Shown in pieces: positions 1 through 6,545 of a stretch of 13,928 nt of DNA. Source of the stretch: Aequorivita sp. (GTDB lineage Bacteria; Bacteroidota; Bacteroidia; Flavobacteriales; Flavobacteriaceae); the NCBI GenBank assembly GCA_002733915.1, contig NVXN01000001.1:408898-422825 (forward strand). The letters run 5' to 3'. Numbering within the stretch: the first letter of the stretch is position 1; the number at the start of each line of letters is the position of its first letter. A program made the position numbers and the translations under genes. Below the pieces are notes generated by a model. That model was not told the origin of the DNA and made no database searches. It saw nothing but the letters and a program-made list of their open reading frames with translations.

Positions 1-112
1 TTTAATTGTATTTTTTATTCTTTTAAAAAAGAATCAATACTATCGTGCCCGTGGTGTGGTTTTAGCTACCGTTATCGCCGCGCTTGCTATTTTGATTTCG
101 AAATTTTTCTGA
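1..112 (+). CDS. 3' end of an unidentified membrane protein (partial)
   Basis: A plus-strand frame is open from the window edge (first full codon at base 2) to a TGA at 110-112, giving about 36 residues. It reads as a hydrophobic stretch, a short basic loop (LLKKNQYYRARG) and a second hydrophobic stretch ending ISKFF. This is what the last one or two transmembrane segments of an inner-membrane protein would look like. The stop lies 55 bases before coaD. I do not recognise the family, and the fragment is too short to exclude a chance frame. Confidence 0.4.
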   Translation, partial: LIVFFILLKKNQYYRARGVVLATVIAALAILISKFF

Positions 113-167
113 AAAGAAAATTGTTTTAATATTAAGTCATTAACTTAGTAACCAAATATCATTAAAA

Positions 168-605
168 ATGAAGCGCGCAGTTTTTCCCGGAACTTTTGAC
201 CCCCTTACCCTTGGGCACGTAGATATTATAAAGCGCGCTTTGCCGCTTTTTGATGAGCTACTTATCGCTATTGGCGTTAATGCCGATAAAGAAACAATGT
301 TTTCTTTGGAAGAGCGAATCCAGTTTATCAACAACACTTTTGGTGATAAAACTAAAATTAGAGTGAAAAGCTACACAGGGCTTACCGCAAATTTTTGCAA
401 AGAAGAAAATGCGCAATTTATTGTCCGCGGACTTCGCAACAGTATCGACTTTGCATATGAACAGGCCATCGCCCAGGCCAATGCAAAGGTTAACGGAGTA
501 GATAGTGTCTTTTTAATCTGCAGCCCGGAATTTTCACATATTTCATCTTCAATTGTTAGGGATATAGCAAGGCATGGTGGTGATTATCAAGACTTAATAC
601 CCTAA
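168..605 (+). CDS. coaD: Phosphopantetheine adenylyltransferase (CoaD)
   Basis: CoaD transfers AMP from ATP to 4'-phosphopantetheine to make dephospho-CoA, the penultimate step of coenzyme A synthesis in the cytoplasm. The 145-residue product opens with the nucleotidyltransferase motif FPGTFDPLTLGH; the T/HxGH element is at residues 14-17. It has RGLR at 87-90 and the second ATP-binding signature ISSSIVR at 125-131. It is slightly short for the family, because E. coli CoaD has 159 residues: the chain stops at GGDYQDLIP, where relatives add a short final helix. The stop is followed by an A-rich run. The ATG at 168 sits directly before the conserved N-terminus and has no Shine-Dalgarno sequence, as is normal in Bacteroidota. 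A weak promoter-like pair (ATTG 120-123, 17 bases, TAACTTAG 141-148) precedes it. Identity is very secure. Confidence 0.97.
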   Translation: MKRAVFPGTFDPLTLGHVDIIKRALPLFDELLIAIGVNADKETMFSLEERIQFINNTFGDKTKIRVKSYTGLTANFCKEENAQFIVRGLRNSIDFAYEQAIAQANAKVNGVDSVFLICSPEFSHISSSIVRDIARHGGDYQDLIP

Positions 606-675
606 AAAAAATAATTCTAGTGAATAATTCCTATCTTTATGAGAACTAATTTTAACCAAATAAAGTTTTCAAGTT

Positions 676-1770
676 ATGGGTCACGAAAACACTTCACAAG
701 AAAAGGAAAATAGATCATCCATCTTAGATTCCGTCAGTAATTGGATTAAACTGGTAGCATTAATTGTGCTGGTAATGGAAGCCATTTTATTGCTCGCCAT
801 GACCCTTACGCCAGCTTCAGAACCCATATTTACACTCTATCCTATTTTGATGCTCCTGCTGGCATTGGCAGTTTTGGCAGCGCTATTCGTGGATAGGCTG
901 CAACACCGAAAATCTGACATAGAAAAAATAAGGGCTACTACAGAACTTCAAAGAGTGCAGCAAACGGTAAAGGTGGATTCCATGGAAATATCTGTTGATC
1001 CCGAAAAAAGCACCACGAAAGAGCTGGAAACAGGACTAAATATGTTTACCGATAATATGCTGCAGTTTTCTTTTAAAAAACCAATTGGCGATGGATGGCA
1101 TGCTCCCAAATTTATAAAATACGCAGATTTTGTTCGTAGCACTTATTTTACGGATCTTCCCGATGAACAATTGGAAGAATTGATTACAGCGAATTCTCCC
1201 TACGGAAAACTATTTTTCAACGCAAAGATAGTATCAGTAGTTTTTGGAGATCCTAAGGCTATTGAAATGGACGCAAATACATCAACCGAAAGCATTGAAG
1301 AATACTTGGTAAACATGGTGGAAAAGTTCAAAAAAGAAGGAACCCAAGTTTCCGAAGAAGAAATAAAAGAAGCACGTGTAAAACTGAACCAAACCGAAAA
1401 TGTATCAAAAATTGGTTTTGCGGTCGATTTCAAAATAATGGCGATGGATAAAAACGATATAGACACTCCTTTTCTGGACAGTAGCCTGCCCAATTTATTT
1501 CTCAATTTTGGATCGATTATCAAAGAGCCCATTGATTCGCTTAAAACCGACGAGAACTCATTACTCTGGACCACGAAAAACAAATTAAAGAATGTAACGC
1601 TCGATGGTGAGCCCTATGCGAGTTTCAGCATATACCGTCTTTACAGGCTATTGAAAAACGACGATTATATTTACTTCTGCTCCGCCCAATACTCTCCACA
1701 AATTGAAGGTGCCCATTTTGCTTGGGAGAGTCTTAAAAAATCATTTGAATCCTTCAGAATTCTGAAATAA
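676..1770 (+). CDS. Uncharacterised membrane protein with two N-terminal helices
   Basis: I do not recognise this 364-residue protein. Two strongly hydrophobic segments (about residues 24-44 and 51-72) are joined by a very short loop (TPASEP). Basic residues after the second (DRLQHRK) put both termini in the cytoplasm by the positive-inside rule. A polar helical linker (about 75-100) leads to a soluble domain of about 250 residues. That domain begins with FSFKKPIGDGW (131-141) and ends with an aromatic strand and a helix carrying W350, S356 and SFR (359-361). Strand-start and helix-end features of this kind occur in PsbP/MOG1-like (DUF1795-type) domains, but this is only a resemblance. An acidic/lysine-rich helical stretch near residues 210-240 (EKFKKEG, SEEEIKEARVK) would be an insertion in such a fold. 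A weak -7-like TATCTTTA lies at 632-639. The gene ends in a terminator shared with rpsT. It is clearly a real coding frame of unknown function. Confidence 0.85.
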   Translation: MGHENTSQEKENRSSILDSVSNWIKLVALIVLVMEAILLLAMTLTPASEPIFTLYPILMLLLALAVLAALFVDRLQHRKSDIEKIRATTELQRVQQTVKVDSMEISVDPEKSTTKELETGLNMFTDNMLQFSFKKPIGDGWHAPKFIKYADFVRSTYFTDLPDEQLEELITANSPYGKLFFNAKIVSVVFGDPKAIEMDANTSTESIEEYLVNMVEKFKKEGTQVSEEEIKEARVKLNQTENVSKIGFAVDFKIMAMDKNDIDTPFLDSSLPNLFLNFGSIIKEPIDSLKTDENSLLWTTKNKLKNVTLDGEPYASFSIYRLYRLLKNDDYIYFCSAQYSPQIEGAHFAWESLKKSFESFRILK

Positions 1771-1802
1771 AAAACCCTCTCAGTCTTCTGAAAGGGTTTT
1801 TA
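1769..1802. terminator. Bidirectional intrinsic terminator between the membrane-protein gene and rpsT
   Basis: An A-rich/T-rich hairpin has outer arms AAAAACCCT (1770-1778) and AGGGTTTTT (1793-1801). After one C/A mismatch it continues with a 4-bp inner stem, TCAG (1780-1783) with CTGA (1788-1791), around a TCTT loop. Read in either direction it ends in a T-run, so it can terminate both the plus-strand gene ending at 1770 and the minus-strand rpsT ending at 1823. Confidence 0.85.
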
Positions 1803-1822
1803 AAAATTTTATTAAAAAGAAA

Positions 1823-2074
1823 CTATAGCGCAGCTATGTGCTTAGCCATATTCGATTTTAAGTTGGAAGCTTTATTACTGTGAATAATGTTTTTCTTCGC
1901 TAATTTGTCGATCATAGAAACAACGCTTGGAAACATAGCCTCAGCTTCTTTCTTATCAGAAAGCTCTTGGAATTTCTTCATGGCATTACGGGCAGTTTTG
2001 TGCTGGTAACGGTTACGCAAGCGCTTTGCCTCGTTGCTTCTTATTCTCTTTAATGCTGACTTGTGATTTGCCAT
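1823..2074 (-). CDS. rpsT: 30S ribosomal protein S20
   Basis: S20 is a small helical protein that binds 16S rRNA early in assembly of the 30S subunit. The 83-residue product starts [21 protein letters not shown], the typical S20 N-terminus, and is rich in Lys, Arg and Ala throughout. It ends NMAKHIAAL, the usual S20 tail. The length matches the family (about 83-90). It lies 27 bases downstream of tRNA-Glu on the same strand with no terminator between them, so cotranscription with the tRNA is likely. The 3' end abuts the shared bidirectional terminator. Confidence 0.97.
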   Translation of the reverse strand: MANHKSALKRIRSNEAKRLRNRYQHKTARNAMKKFQELSDKKEAEAMFPSVVSMIDKLAKKNIIHSNKASNLKSNMAKHIAAL

Positions 2075-2101
2075 TTTGTTTTTGTTAAATTCTAAATTTT
2101 G

Positions 2102-2173
2102 TAGTCCGTAGGGGAATCGAACCCCTGTTACCAGGATGAAAACCTGGCGTCCTAACCCCTAGACGAACGGACC
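2102..2173 (-). tRNA. tRNA-Glu (anticodon TTC)
   Basis: Read on the minus strand, this 72-base cloverleaf has acceptor arms GGTCCGT and ACGGACT (one G-U pair at the end). The anticodon stem CCAGG/CCTGG encloses the loop TTTTCAT, giving anticodon TTC at positions 34-36. A T-arm CAGGGGTTCGATTCCCCT (partial stem AGGGG/CCCCT) contains the invariant TTCGA. The discriminator base is A and CCA is not encoded. It is probably the first element of a tRNA-Glu/rpsT transcript. Confidence 0.95.
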
Positions 2174-2197
2174 ATTTTTTATTTTCAAATGCGGATG

Positions 2198-2228
2198 CAA
2201 AAATACAACAATTTTTGAATGGCGCAAA
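2198..2228 (-). promoter_or_regulatory. Bacteroidota-type promoter for tRNA-Glu/rpsT
   Basis: On the minus strand TTTG (2228-2225) is followed after exactly 19 bases by TATTTTTG (2205-2198), a full match to the Bacteroidota -7 consensus TANNTTTG with a full -33 TTTG. The expected start of transcription is near 2192, about 20 bases before the tRNA 5' end. This is the best promoter match in the window, as expected for a stable RNA gene. It lies just beyond the proS stop codon. Confidence 0.72.
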
Positions 2229-2254
2229 TCCTAAATAACTTTTTTCAAAAAAAA

Positions 2255-3730
2255 TTAATACGCCTTTGCAAAAAGTACTTTTCTTTCGGATGGCTTACCA
2301 GTAACAATGCAAGTTCCCGAGGTACTATCACCTTCCAAAGGAATACATCTAATGGTCGCTTTTGTTTCATTTTTAATTCGCTCCTCGGTTTCGGAAGTGC
2401 CATCCCAATGGGCCAGCACGAAGCCTCCTTTTCCATTTAAAACGGACTTAAATTCTTCATATGAAGCAACTTCGGTGGTGTGTTCAGCTCTATATGAAAC
2501 TGCTTTTTGAAAAAGGGCTTCTTGAATTTCGTTCATTAAAGAAATTACTTTATCCACAACATTTTCATTGGTTATAAACTCCTTTTGAAGCGTGTCTCTT
2601 CGCGCAAGTTCCACAGTCCCTTTTTCCACATCTTTTGGACCAATGGCTATACGCACAGGAACACCTTTCAACTCGTATTCATTAAATTTCCAGCCCGGTT
2701 TGTGCGTATCACGATTGTCGTATTTAACACGAATTCCTTTAGACCGCAATTTCTTCATCAAATCTAATGCGACTTCATTTACGGTGTCAAATTCTTCATC
2801 TTTTCTATAAATAGGAACAATAACCACTTGATATGGCGCTAAATTTGGAGGAAGCACCAAACCATTATCATCACTATGGGTCATAACCAAAGCACCCATC
2901 AATCGTGTAGACACTCCCCACGAGGTTGCCCAGACATAATCCAATGAACCATCTTTGGCCGCAAATTTCACATCAAATGCCTTCGCAAAATTCTGACCCA
3001 AAAAGTGTGAAGTACCAGCCTGCAATGCTTTTCCGTCTTGCATTAAGGCCTCAATACAGTAAGTTTCAAGGGCGCCGGCAAAGCGCTCGCTCTCGGTCTT
3101 TGTTCCTTTTACAACTGGAATGGCCATATAATTTTCGGCAAACTCGGCATACACATTCATCATTTGTTCCGCTTCGGCTATGGCTTCATCTTTAGTGGAG
3201 TGCGCAGTGTGGCCTTCCTGCCAAAGAAATTCTGCGGTGCGTAAAAACAGACGCGTGCGCATTTCCCAACGAACTACATTTGCCCATTGGTTTATTAAAA
3301 GCGGTAAATCTCGATAAGACTGTATCCATTTTCGGTAGGTATCCCAAATAATTGTTTCTGAAGTGGGACGCACAATAAGTTCTTCTTCCAGTTTTGCGTC
3401 AGGATCAACAATTATCCCACTTCCATCTTCGGCATTTTTTAATCTATAGTGAGTAACAACGGCACATTCCTTTGCAAAACCATCCACATGGCTGGCTTCC
3501 TTACTGAAGTATGATTTCGGAATAAAGAGTGGGAAATAAGCATTTTGATGGCCTGTTTCCTTAAACATTCTATCCAACTCTGCCTGCATACGCTCCCAAA
3601 TGGCATATCCGTAAGGTTTTATAACCATACAACCACGAACTCCTGAGTTTTCGGCAAGGTCTGCCTTGATTACCAGCTCATTGTACCACTTGGAATAATC
3701 TTCTGCTCTTGTTGTTAAATTCTTTGCCAT
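2255..3730 (-). CDS. proS: Prolyl-tRNA synthetase, archaeal/eukaryote-like class
   Basis: ProRS charges tRNA-Pro with proline in the cytoplasm. The 491-residue length, the lack of the editing insertion found in ~570-residue bacterial ProRS, and the C-terminal ending VLFAKAY place it in the short archaeal/eukaryote-like class. Class II motifs are visible: motif 2 at about 154-175 ([20 protein letters not shown]) and motif 3 at about 274-295 with R276 ([17 protein letters not shown]). RPTSE at 121-125 is the proline-pocket signature. The anticodon-binding domain covers about 300-400. The C-terminal domain (about 425-491) normally carries four zinc-binding cysteines in this class. Here I see only C462 and C474; the expected first pair reads WDGTSETEE and the final CxxC reads CIVTG. 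The ATG at 3730 precedes a standard N-terminus. It is transcribed divergently from the lipoprotein gene, with a promoter match at 3786-3813. Confidence 0.97.
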   Translation of the reverse strand: MAKNLTTRAEDYSKWYNELVIKADLAENSGVRGCMVIKPYGYAIWERMQAELDRMFKETGHQNAYFPLFIPKSYFSKEASHVDGFAKECAVVTHYRLKNAEDGSGIIVDPDAKLEEELIVRPTSETIIWDTYRKWIQSYRDLPLLINQWANVVRWEMRTRLFLRTAEFLWQEGHTAHSTKDEAIAEAEQMMNVYAEFAENYMAIPVVKGTKTESERFAGALETYCIEALMQDGKALQAGTSHFLGQNFAKAFDVKFAAKDGSLDYVWATSWGVSTRLMGALVMTHSDDNGLVLPPNLAPYQVVIVPIYRKDEEFDTVNEVALDLMKKLRSKGIRVKYDNRDTHKPGWKFNEYELKGVPVRIAIGPKDVEKGTVELARRDTLQKEFITNENVVDKVISLMNEIQEALFQKAVSYRAEHTTEVASYEEFKSVLNGKGGFVLAHWDGTSETEERIKNETKATIRCIPLEGDSTSGTCIVTGKPSERKVLFAKAY

Positions 3731-3785
3731 AGCCCGGTTTTTGGCACAAATGTTGTGTCTATGTTAAATGATTAGTTATTGTCCG

Positions 3786-3813
3786 CAAAACTACTTATTT
3801 TTATGAAGTCCAA
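3786..3813 (-). promoter_or_regulatory. Probable proS promoter
   Basis: On the minus strand TTG (3813-3811) is followed after 17 bases by TAGTTTTG (3793-3786), a full match to TANNTTTG. An alternative TTG at 3816-3814 gives 20 bases. Transcription would start near 3780, leaving a leader of about 50 bases. It overlaps the 5' region of the divergent lipoprotein gene, including a plus-strand -7-like TATTTTTA at 3796-3803. Confidence 0.55.
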
Positions 3814-3832
3814 CAATAAAATTACCACAGAT

Positions 3833-4867
3833 ATGTCGATTCAAAATATAAATATTAAACGTTTCAAGCCTTTAGCAATTATAGGCCTTTTCGCCTTTTT
3901 GTTAACTTCTTGTGGAACACATAATAATGGCTACAATCAAAATGACGGCATTTATTCTTCTGGCAATAATTCAAATTCTGAAGAGGAATACACAGAAGAA
4001 GAGGTTTCAAACGAAAAAGCAAATTATTACCAACAATATTTCCGAAGCAAATCTGAAGTATATTCCGACCTCCCAGAAGAAGGAGCAATTTTTACAGATA
4101 TTGAAGCCTATTCCACTTCCGAACGATTAGATGAAGAAGGAAATATTATTATTGAGGAAAATTACGACTATGCGGAAGATGGTTACGGCCCTTGGGGTAG
4201 TAATGGAGAGGAAATAACAGTAAATATCTATAACACTGGAGGCTTCGGCTATGGATATGGATTCTATCACAGGCCATATTGGTACGGCGCATACTGGGGC
4301 GGTAATTGGGGCTATCCCTATTATGGATATTATAATCCCTATTGGGGAATCAGCTATGGATGGGGTTACCCTTACTATGGTTACGGTTACGGCTACGGCT
4401 ATGGATATCCTTATTACGGTTATGGATATTATAACCCCCATTATTATAACTCTCACTATGATAATGTATCTTACAACCGTGGTAGAAGAAATACAGATTA
4501 TACAAGAACTAACACACGCGGAAGGTCAAATAACGTTTCAACACGTAATTCCTATAGCAGATCTGAATTATCAAGACGTGTAAATAGAAACAATGTACGT
4601 GCAAACAATACAACTACCCGAACCACGCGAAGCAATGTTAGAACCACTCGATCCAATTCTAATGTAATAAGAAATACACGTTCAGGTTCAACACGCAACA
4701 ATAGCTATTCGCAGCCTACACGAAGCAATTCCCGTAGCACACGCAATAGCAATTATTCTACACCAACCCGAAGTAGCTCATCCGGTTCCGTTAGAAGTTC
4801 TAGTAGCGGAAGTAGAGGAAGCAGTAGCGGCAGTAGAAGCGGCGGCGGAAGAGGTGGTCGCGGTTAA
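3833..4867 (+). CDS. Low-complexity lipoprotein: acidic, Gly/Tyr-rich, then Ser/Arg/Asn-rich
   Basis: The 344-residue product has a lipoprotein signal peptide with basic NIKRFK, a hydrophobic core and lipobox LLTSC; C27 would be lipidated by Lgt. I chose the ATG at 3833 because it places this signal peptide at the N-terminus. An ATG at 3803 and a TTG at 3779 would add 10 or 18 residues. After the cysteine come an Asn/Ser spacer, an acidic region (about 49-116, with EEEYTEEE and LPEEGAIFTDIEAYST), a Gly/Tyr/Trp/Pro-rich block (about 136-213) containing GYPYYGY three times, and a basic tail (about 215-344) made almost wholly of Ser, Arg, Asn, Thr and Gly. No acidic export signal directly follows C27, so surface display is undecided. 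The gene lies 35 bases before the FadL-like barrel gene, suggesting cotranscription. The function is unknown; composition suggests an intrinsically disordered or adhesive envelope protein. Confidence 0.85.
   Translation: MSIQNINIKRFKPLAIIGLFAFLLTSCGTHNNGYNQNDGIYSSGNNSNSEEEYTEEEVSNEKANYYQQYFRSKSEVYSDLPEEGAIFTDIEAYSTSERLDEEGNIIIEENYDYAEDGYGPWGSNGEEITVNIYNTGGFGYGYGFYHRPYWYGAYWGGNWGYPYYGYYNPYWGISYGWGYPYYGYGYGYGYGYPYYGYGYYNPHYYNSHYDNVSYNRGRRNTDYTRTNTRGRSNNVSTRNSYSRSELSRRVNRNNVRANNTTTRTTRSNVRTTRSNSNVIRNTRSGSTRNNSYSQPTRSNSRSTRNSNYSTPTRSSSSGSVRSSSSGSRGSSSGSRSGGGRGGRG
4310..4423 (+). repeat. Three in-frame copies of a GYPYYGY-coding unit
   Basis: Copies at 4310-4330, 4364-4384 and 4403-4423 each encode Gly-Tyr-Pro-Tyr-Tyr-Gly-Tyr. 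The second and third are linked by a run of Gly-Tyr dipeptides (a TAY-GGN hexamer array at about 4385-4402). The copies differ at many third codon positions, so the repetition is conserved as protein and not as DNA. Confidence 0.75.
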
Positions 4868-4902
4868 ACTAATTCCCAAAATTATTTACAAGTTTTTAGA
4901 CT

Positions 4903-6432
4903 ATGAATAAGATACTTTTCTTCATTATAGCTGTATTAACATTGTCTGCTCTAAGCGCCCAAAACACAACAGACGGTCTAAGATACAGTACAGAACAAAA
5001 TATAGGAACAGCCCGATTTACAGGACTTAGTGGAGCTATGGGTTCTTTGGGCGGTGACTTTTCAGCTATTAATGTCAATCCAGCGGGAGGTGCGGTTTTT
5101 TTGAATTCAAACTTGATGTTTTCTACAAATCTATTTGATGTAGAAAACGAAGCCAACTATTTTGGGAATTCTGAGAAAAGCATAACTGATGATATTAATT
5201 TTAATCAATTGGGCGGTATTTTTGTAATCAATAATTCAAATGAGGATGCGGCTTTCAGAAAGTTCACTATTGGCGTCAATTATGATGTTACTAAAAATTT
5301 TGAAAATGAAATGTATATTGCCGGTACCGGAAATACGTCTATTGGGAGCTTCTTTTTGGAACAAGCCCAAGGCATTCCTTTAAATCTTTTGCAGTTACAA
5401 TCTGGGGAAACCATTTCAAGCCTTTACAGATATTTAGGCGAAACTGAAGGCACAACTGCCCAAAATGCATTTTTAGGCTATCAAGCCTTTCTTTTTGACC
5501 CTGTGGAACCCAATGATTTGTCAAACGTTTCCTATGCTTCAAACATTGCGGCTGGTAATTTTAACCAAGAATACCTCTATCTTTCACAAGGTTATAACAG
5601 CAAATTCTCTATAAACTTGGCCACGCAGGTTGCCAATAACCTATTTTTTGGGGTAAACATTAATACGCATACTATAGATTTTGAACAAAGTTCATTTCTT
5701 CTCGAAACCAATAACAATGCCGGTTCTACAGTAAATAGGGTTGGTTTTGAAAATAACTTATCTGTTAATGGAGCAGGAGTTTCCGCGCAGATTGGCGCTA
5801 TTGCGAAGGTTGCTGAAAATTTTCGCCTCGGGCTAAGTTTTGATAGTCCTACGTGGTATCAAATTTCTGAAGAAACTACCCAATATCTTGAAAGCCGACG
5901 TCTTTTTGAAGGACAAGCAATCACCGAAATAGTAAACCCAAGAGTAATCAATGTTTATGAAGACTATACTTTGAGAACTCCCGCAAAAGTAACCGCCAGT
6001 GCGGCATACGTTTTTGGTCAAAATGGGTTAATAAGTTTTGATTATTCATATAAGGATTATAGTGCTATAGATTTTAGACCTGACCAGGATTCTTTTGACC
6101 CATTTTTCAGCGAACTCAATAACACTATAGAAAATACCTTGACCGGGGCAGCTTCTTACAAGGCGGGTGCAGAATATCGTCTAAATCAATTGAGCCTTAG
6201 AGGTGGTTTTCATTACGAGGAAACTCCCTATAAAAATAGTGAAATATTAGGTGAACTTATTGGATTTTCAATAGGTGCAGGATACAATTTTGGTCGTTAC
6301 ACCTGTGATATTGCATACTCAAGAGCGGAGCAGGAAAGAAGCCAACAACTTTATTCCGTGGGGTTAACCGATGCGGCTAATATAAATACCATATATAGTA
6401 ATTTGGTGTTCTCCCTTGGTTACCATTTTTAA
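4903..6432 (+). CDS. FadL/OMPP1/TodX-type outer-membrane beta-barrel protein
   Basis: The 509-residue product has a type I signal peptide (MNKILFFIIAVLTLSALSA, cleavage before Q20). The mature N-terminus has the FadL-family pattern: GTARFTGLSGAMGSLGGDF followed by SAINVNPAG (NPAG at 59-62). This family forms 14-stranded outer-membrane barrels with an N-terminal hatch, which take up hydrophobic compounds. The rest alternates polar and aromatic residues as in a barrel (for example FSINLATQVANNLFFGVNIN, KAGAEYRLNQLSLRGGFHYE). It ends SLGYHF with a terminal phenylalanine, the usual signal for insertion by the Bam complex. The substrate cannot be read from the sequence; long-chain fatty acids or other hydrophobics are family-based guesses. 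It follows the low-complexity lipoprotein gene by 35 bases, so the two proteins may work together at the outer membrane. Confidence 0.88.
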   Translation: MNKILFFIIAVLTLSALSAQNTTDGLRYSTEQNIGTARFTGLSGAMGSLGGDFSAINVNPAGGAVFLNSNLMFSTNLFDVENEANYFGNSEKSITDDINFNQLGGIFVINNSNEDAAFRKFTIGVNYDVTKNFENEMYIAGTGNTSIGSFFLEQAQGIPLNLLQLQSGETISSLYRYLGETEGTTAQNAFLGYQAFLFDPVEPNDLSNVSYASNIAAGNFNQEYLYLSQGYNSKFSINLATQVANNLFFGVNINTHTIDFEQSSFLLETNNNAGSTVNRVGFENNLSVNGAGVSAQIGAIAKVAENFRLGLSFDSPTWYQISEETTQYLESRRLFEGQAITEIVNPRVINVYEDYTLRTPAKVTASAAYVFGQNGLISFDYSYKDYSAIDFRPDQDSFDPFFSELNNTIENTLTGAASYKAGAEYRLNQLSLRGGFHYEETPYKNSEILGELIGFSIGAGYNFGRYTCDIAYSRAEQERSQQLYSVGLTDAANINTIYSNLVFSLGYHF

Positions 6433-6462
6433 TTTACTCCAAAACTTATTTTTTTGAACAAT

Positions 6463-6494
6463 TGAAAATTGCACAAAAACTCCTGCAATTTTCA
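6463..6494. repeat. 11-bp perfect inverted repeat upstream of folE
   Basis: TGAAAATTGCA (6463-6473) and TGCAATTTTCA (6484-6494) are perfect inverted copies separated by 10 bases. No T-run follows on either strand, so it is not a standard intrinsic terminator. It lies between the barrel gene and the folE -7 element, and its right arm falls about where the -33 element should be. It could be an operator or a 3'-end stem-loop of the upstream mRNA. Confidence 0.7.
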
Positions 6495-6513
6495 CTACCA
6501 AGATGCTATTGCG

Positions 6514-6521
6514 TATCTTTG
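6514..6521 (+). promoter_or_regulatory. folE -7 promoter element
   Basis: TATCTTTG fully matches the Bacteroidota TANNTTTG element, with an expected start near 6527 and a leader of about 19 bases before the folE ATG at 6546. No clear TTG lies 17-21 bases upstream. That position is occupied by TTTTC inside the right arm of the inverted repeat, which would suit a promoter that is weak or regulated. Confidence 0.5.
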
Positions 6522-6545
6522 CAGGCTTATTACATAATTTATTAG

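Noticed and set aside
632..639. Promoter for the two-helix membrane protein gene
   Set aside because: TATCTTTA is close to the -7 consensus, but no TTG lies at the right distance upstream; too weak to list.
1200..1583. 127-codon minus-strand frame
   Set aside because: Antisense to the two-helix membrane protein gene; no start context, no family resemblance, and no operon partner.
4385..4402. Possible microsatellite or CRISPR-like repeat
   Set aside because: Short coding Gly-Tyr repeats with variable third bases and no spacers; they are part of the lipoprotein gene.
4127..4456. 109-codon minus-strand frame rich in Ile and Val
   Set aside because: Mirror of the TAY-GGN repeat in the lipoprotein gene; its hydrophobic look comes from reading the repeat in reverse.
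4251..4583. 110-codon plus-strand frame rich in Met, Ile and Thr
   Set aside because: Shifted reading of the same repeat; the lipoprotein frame has the signal peptide and coherent block structure.
6463..6494. Inverted repeat as an intrinsic terminator of the barrel gene
   Set aside because: No T-run follows the stem on either strand, and the loop is 10 bases; kept as an inverted repeat of unknown role.
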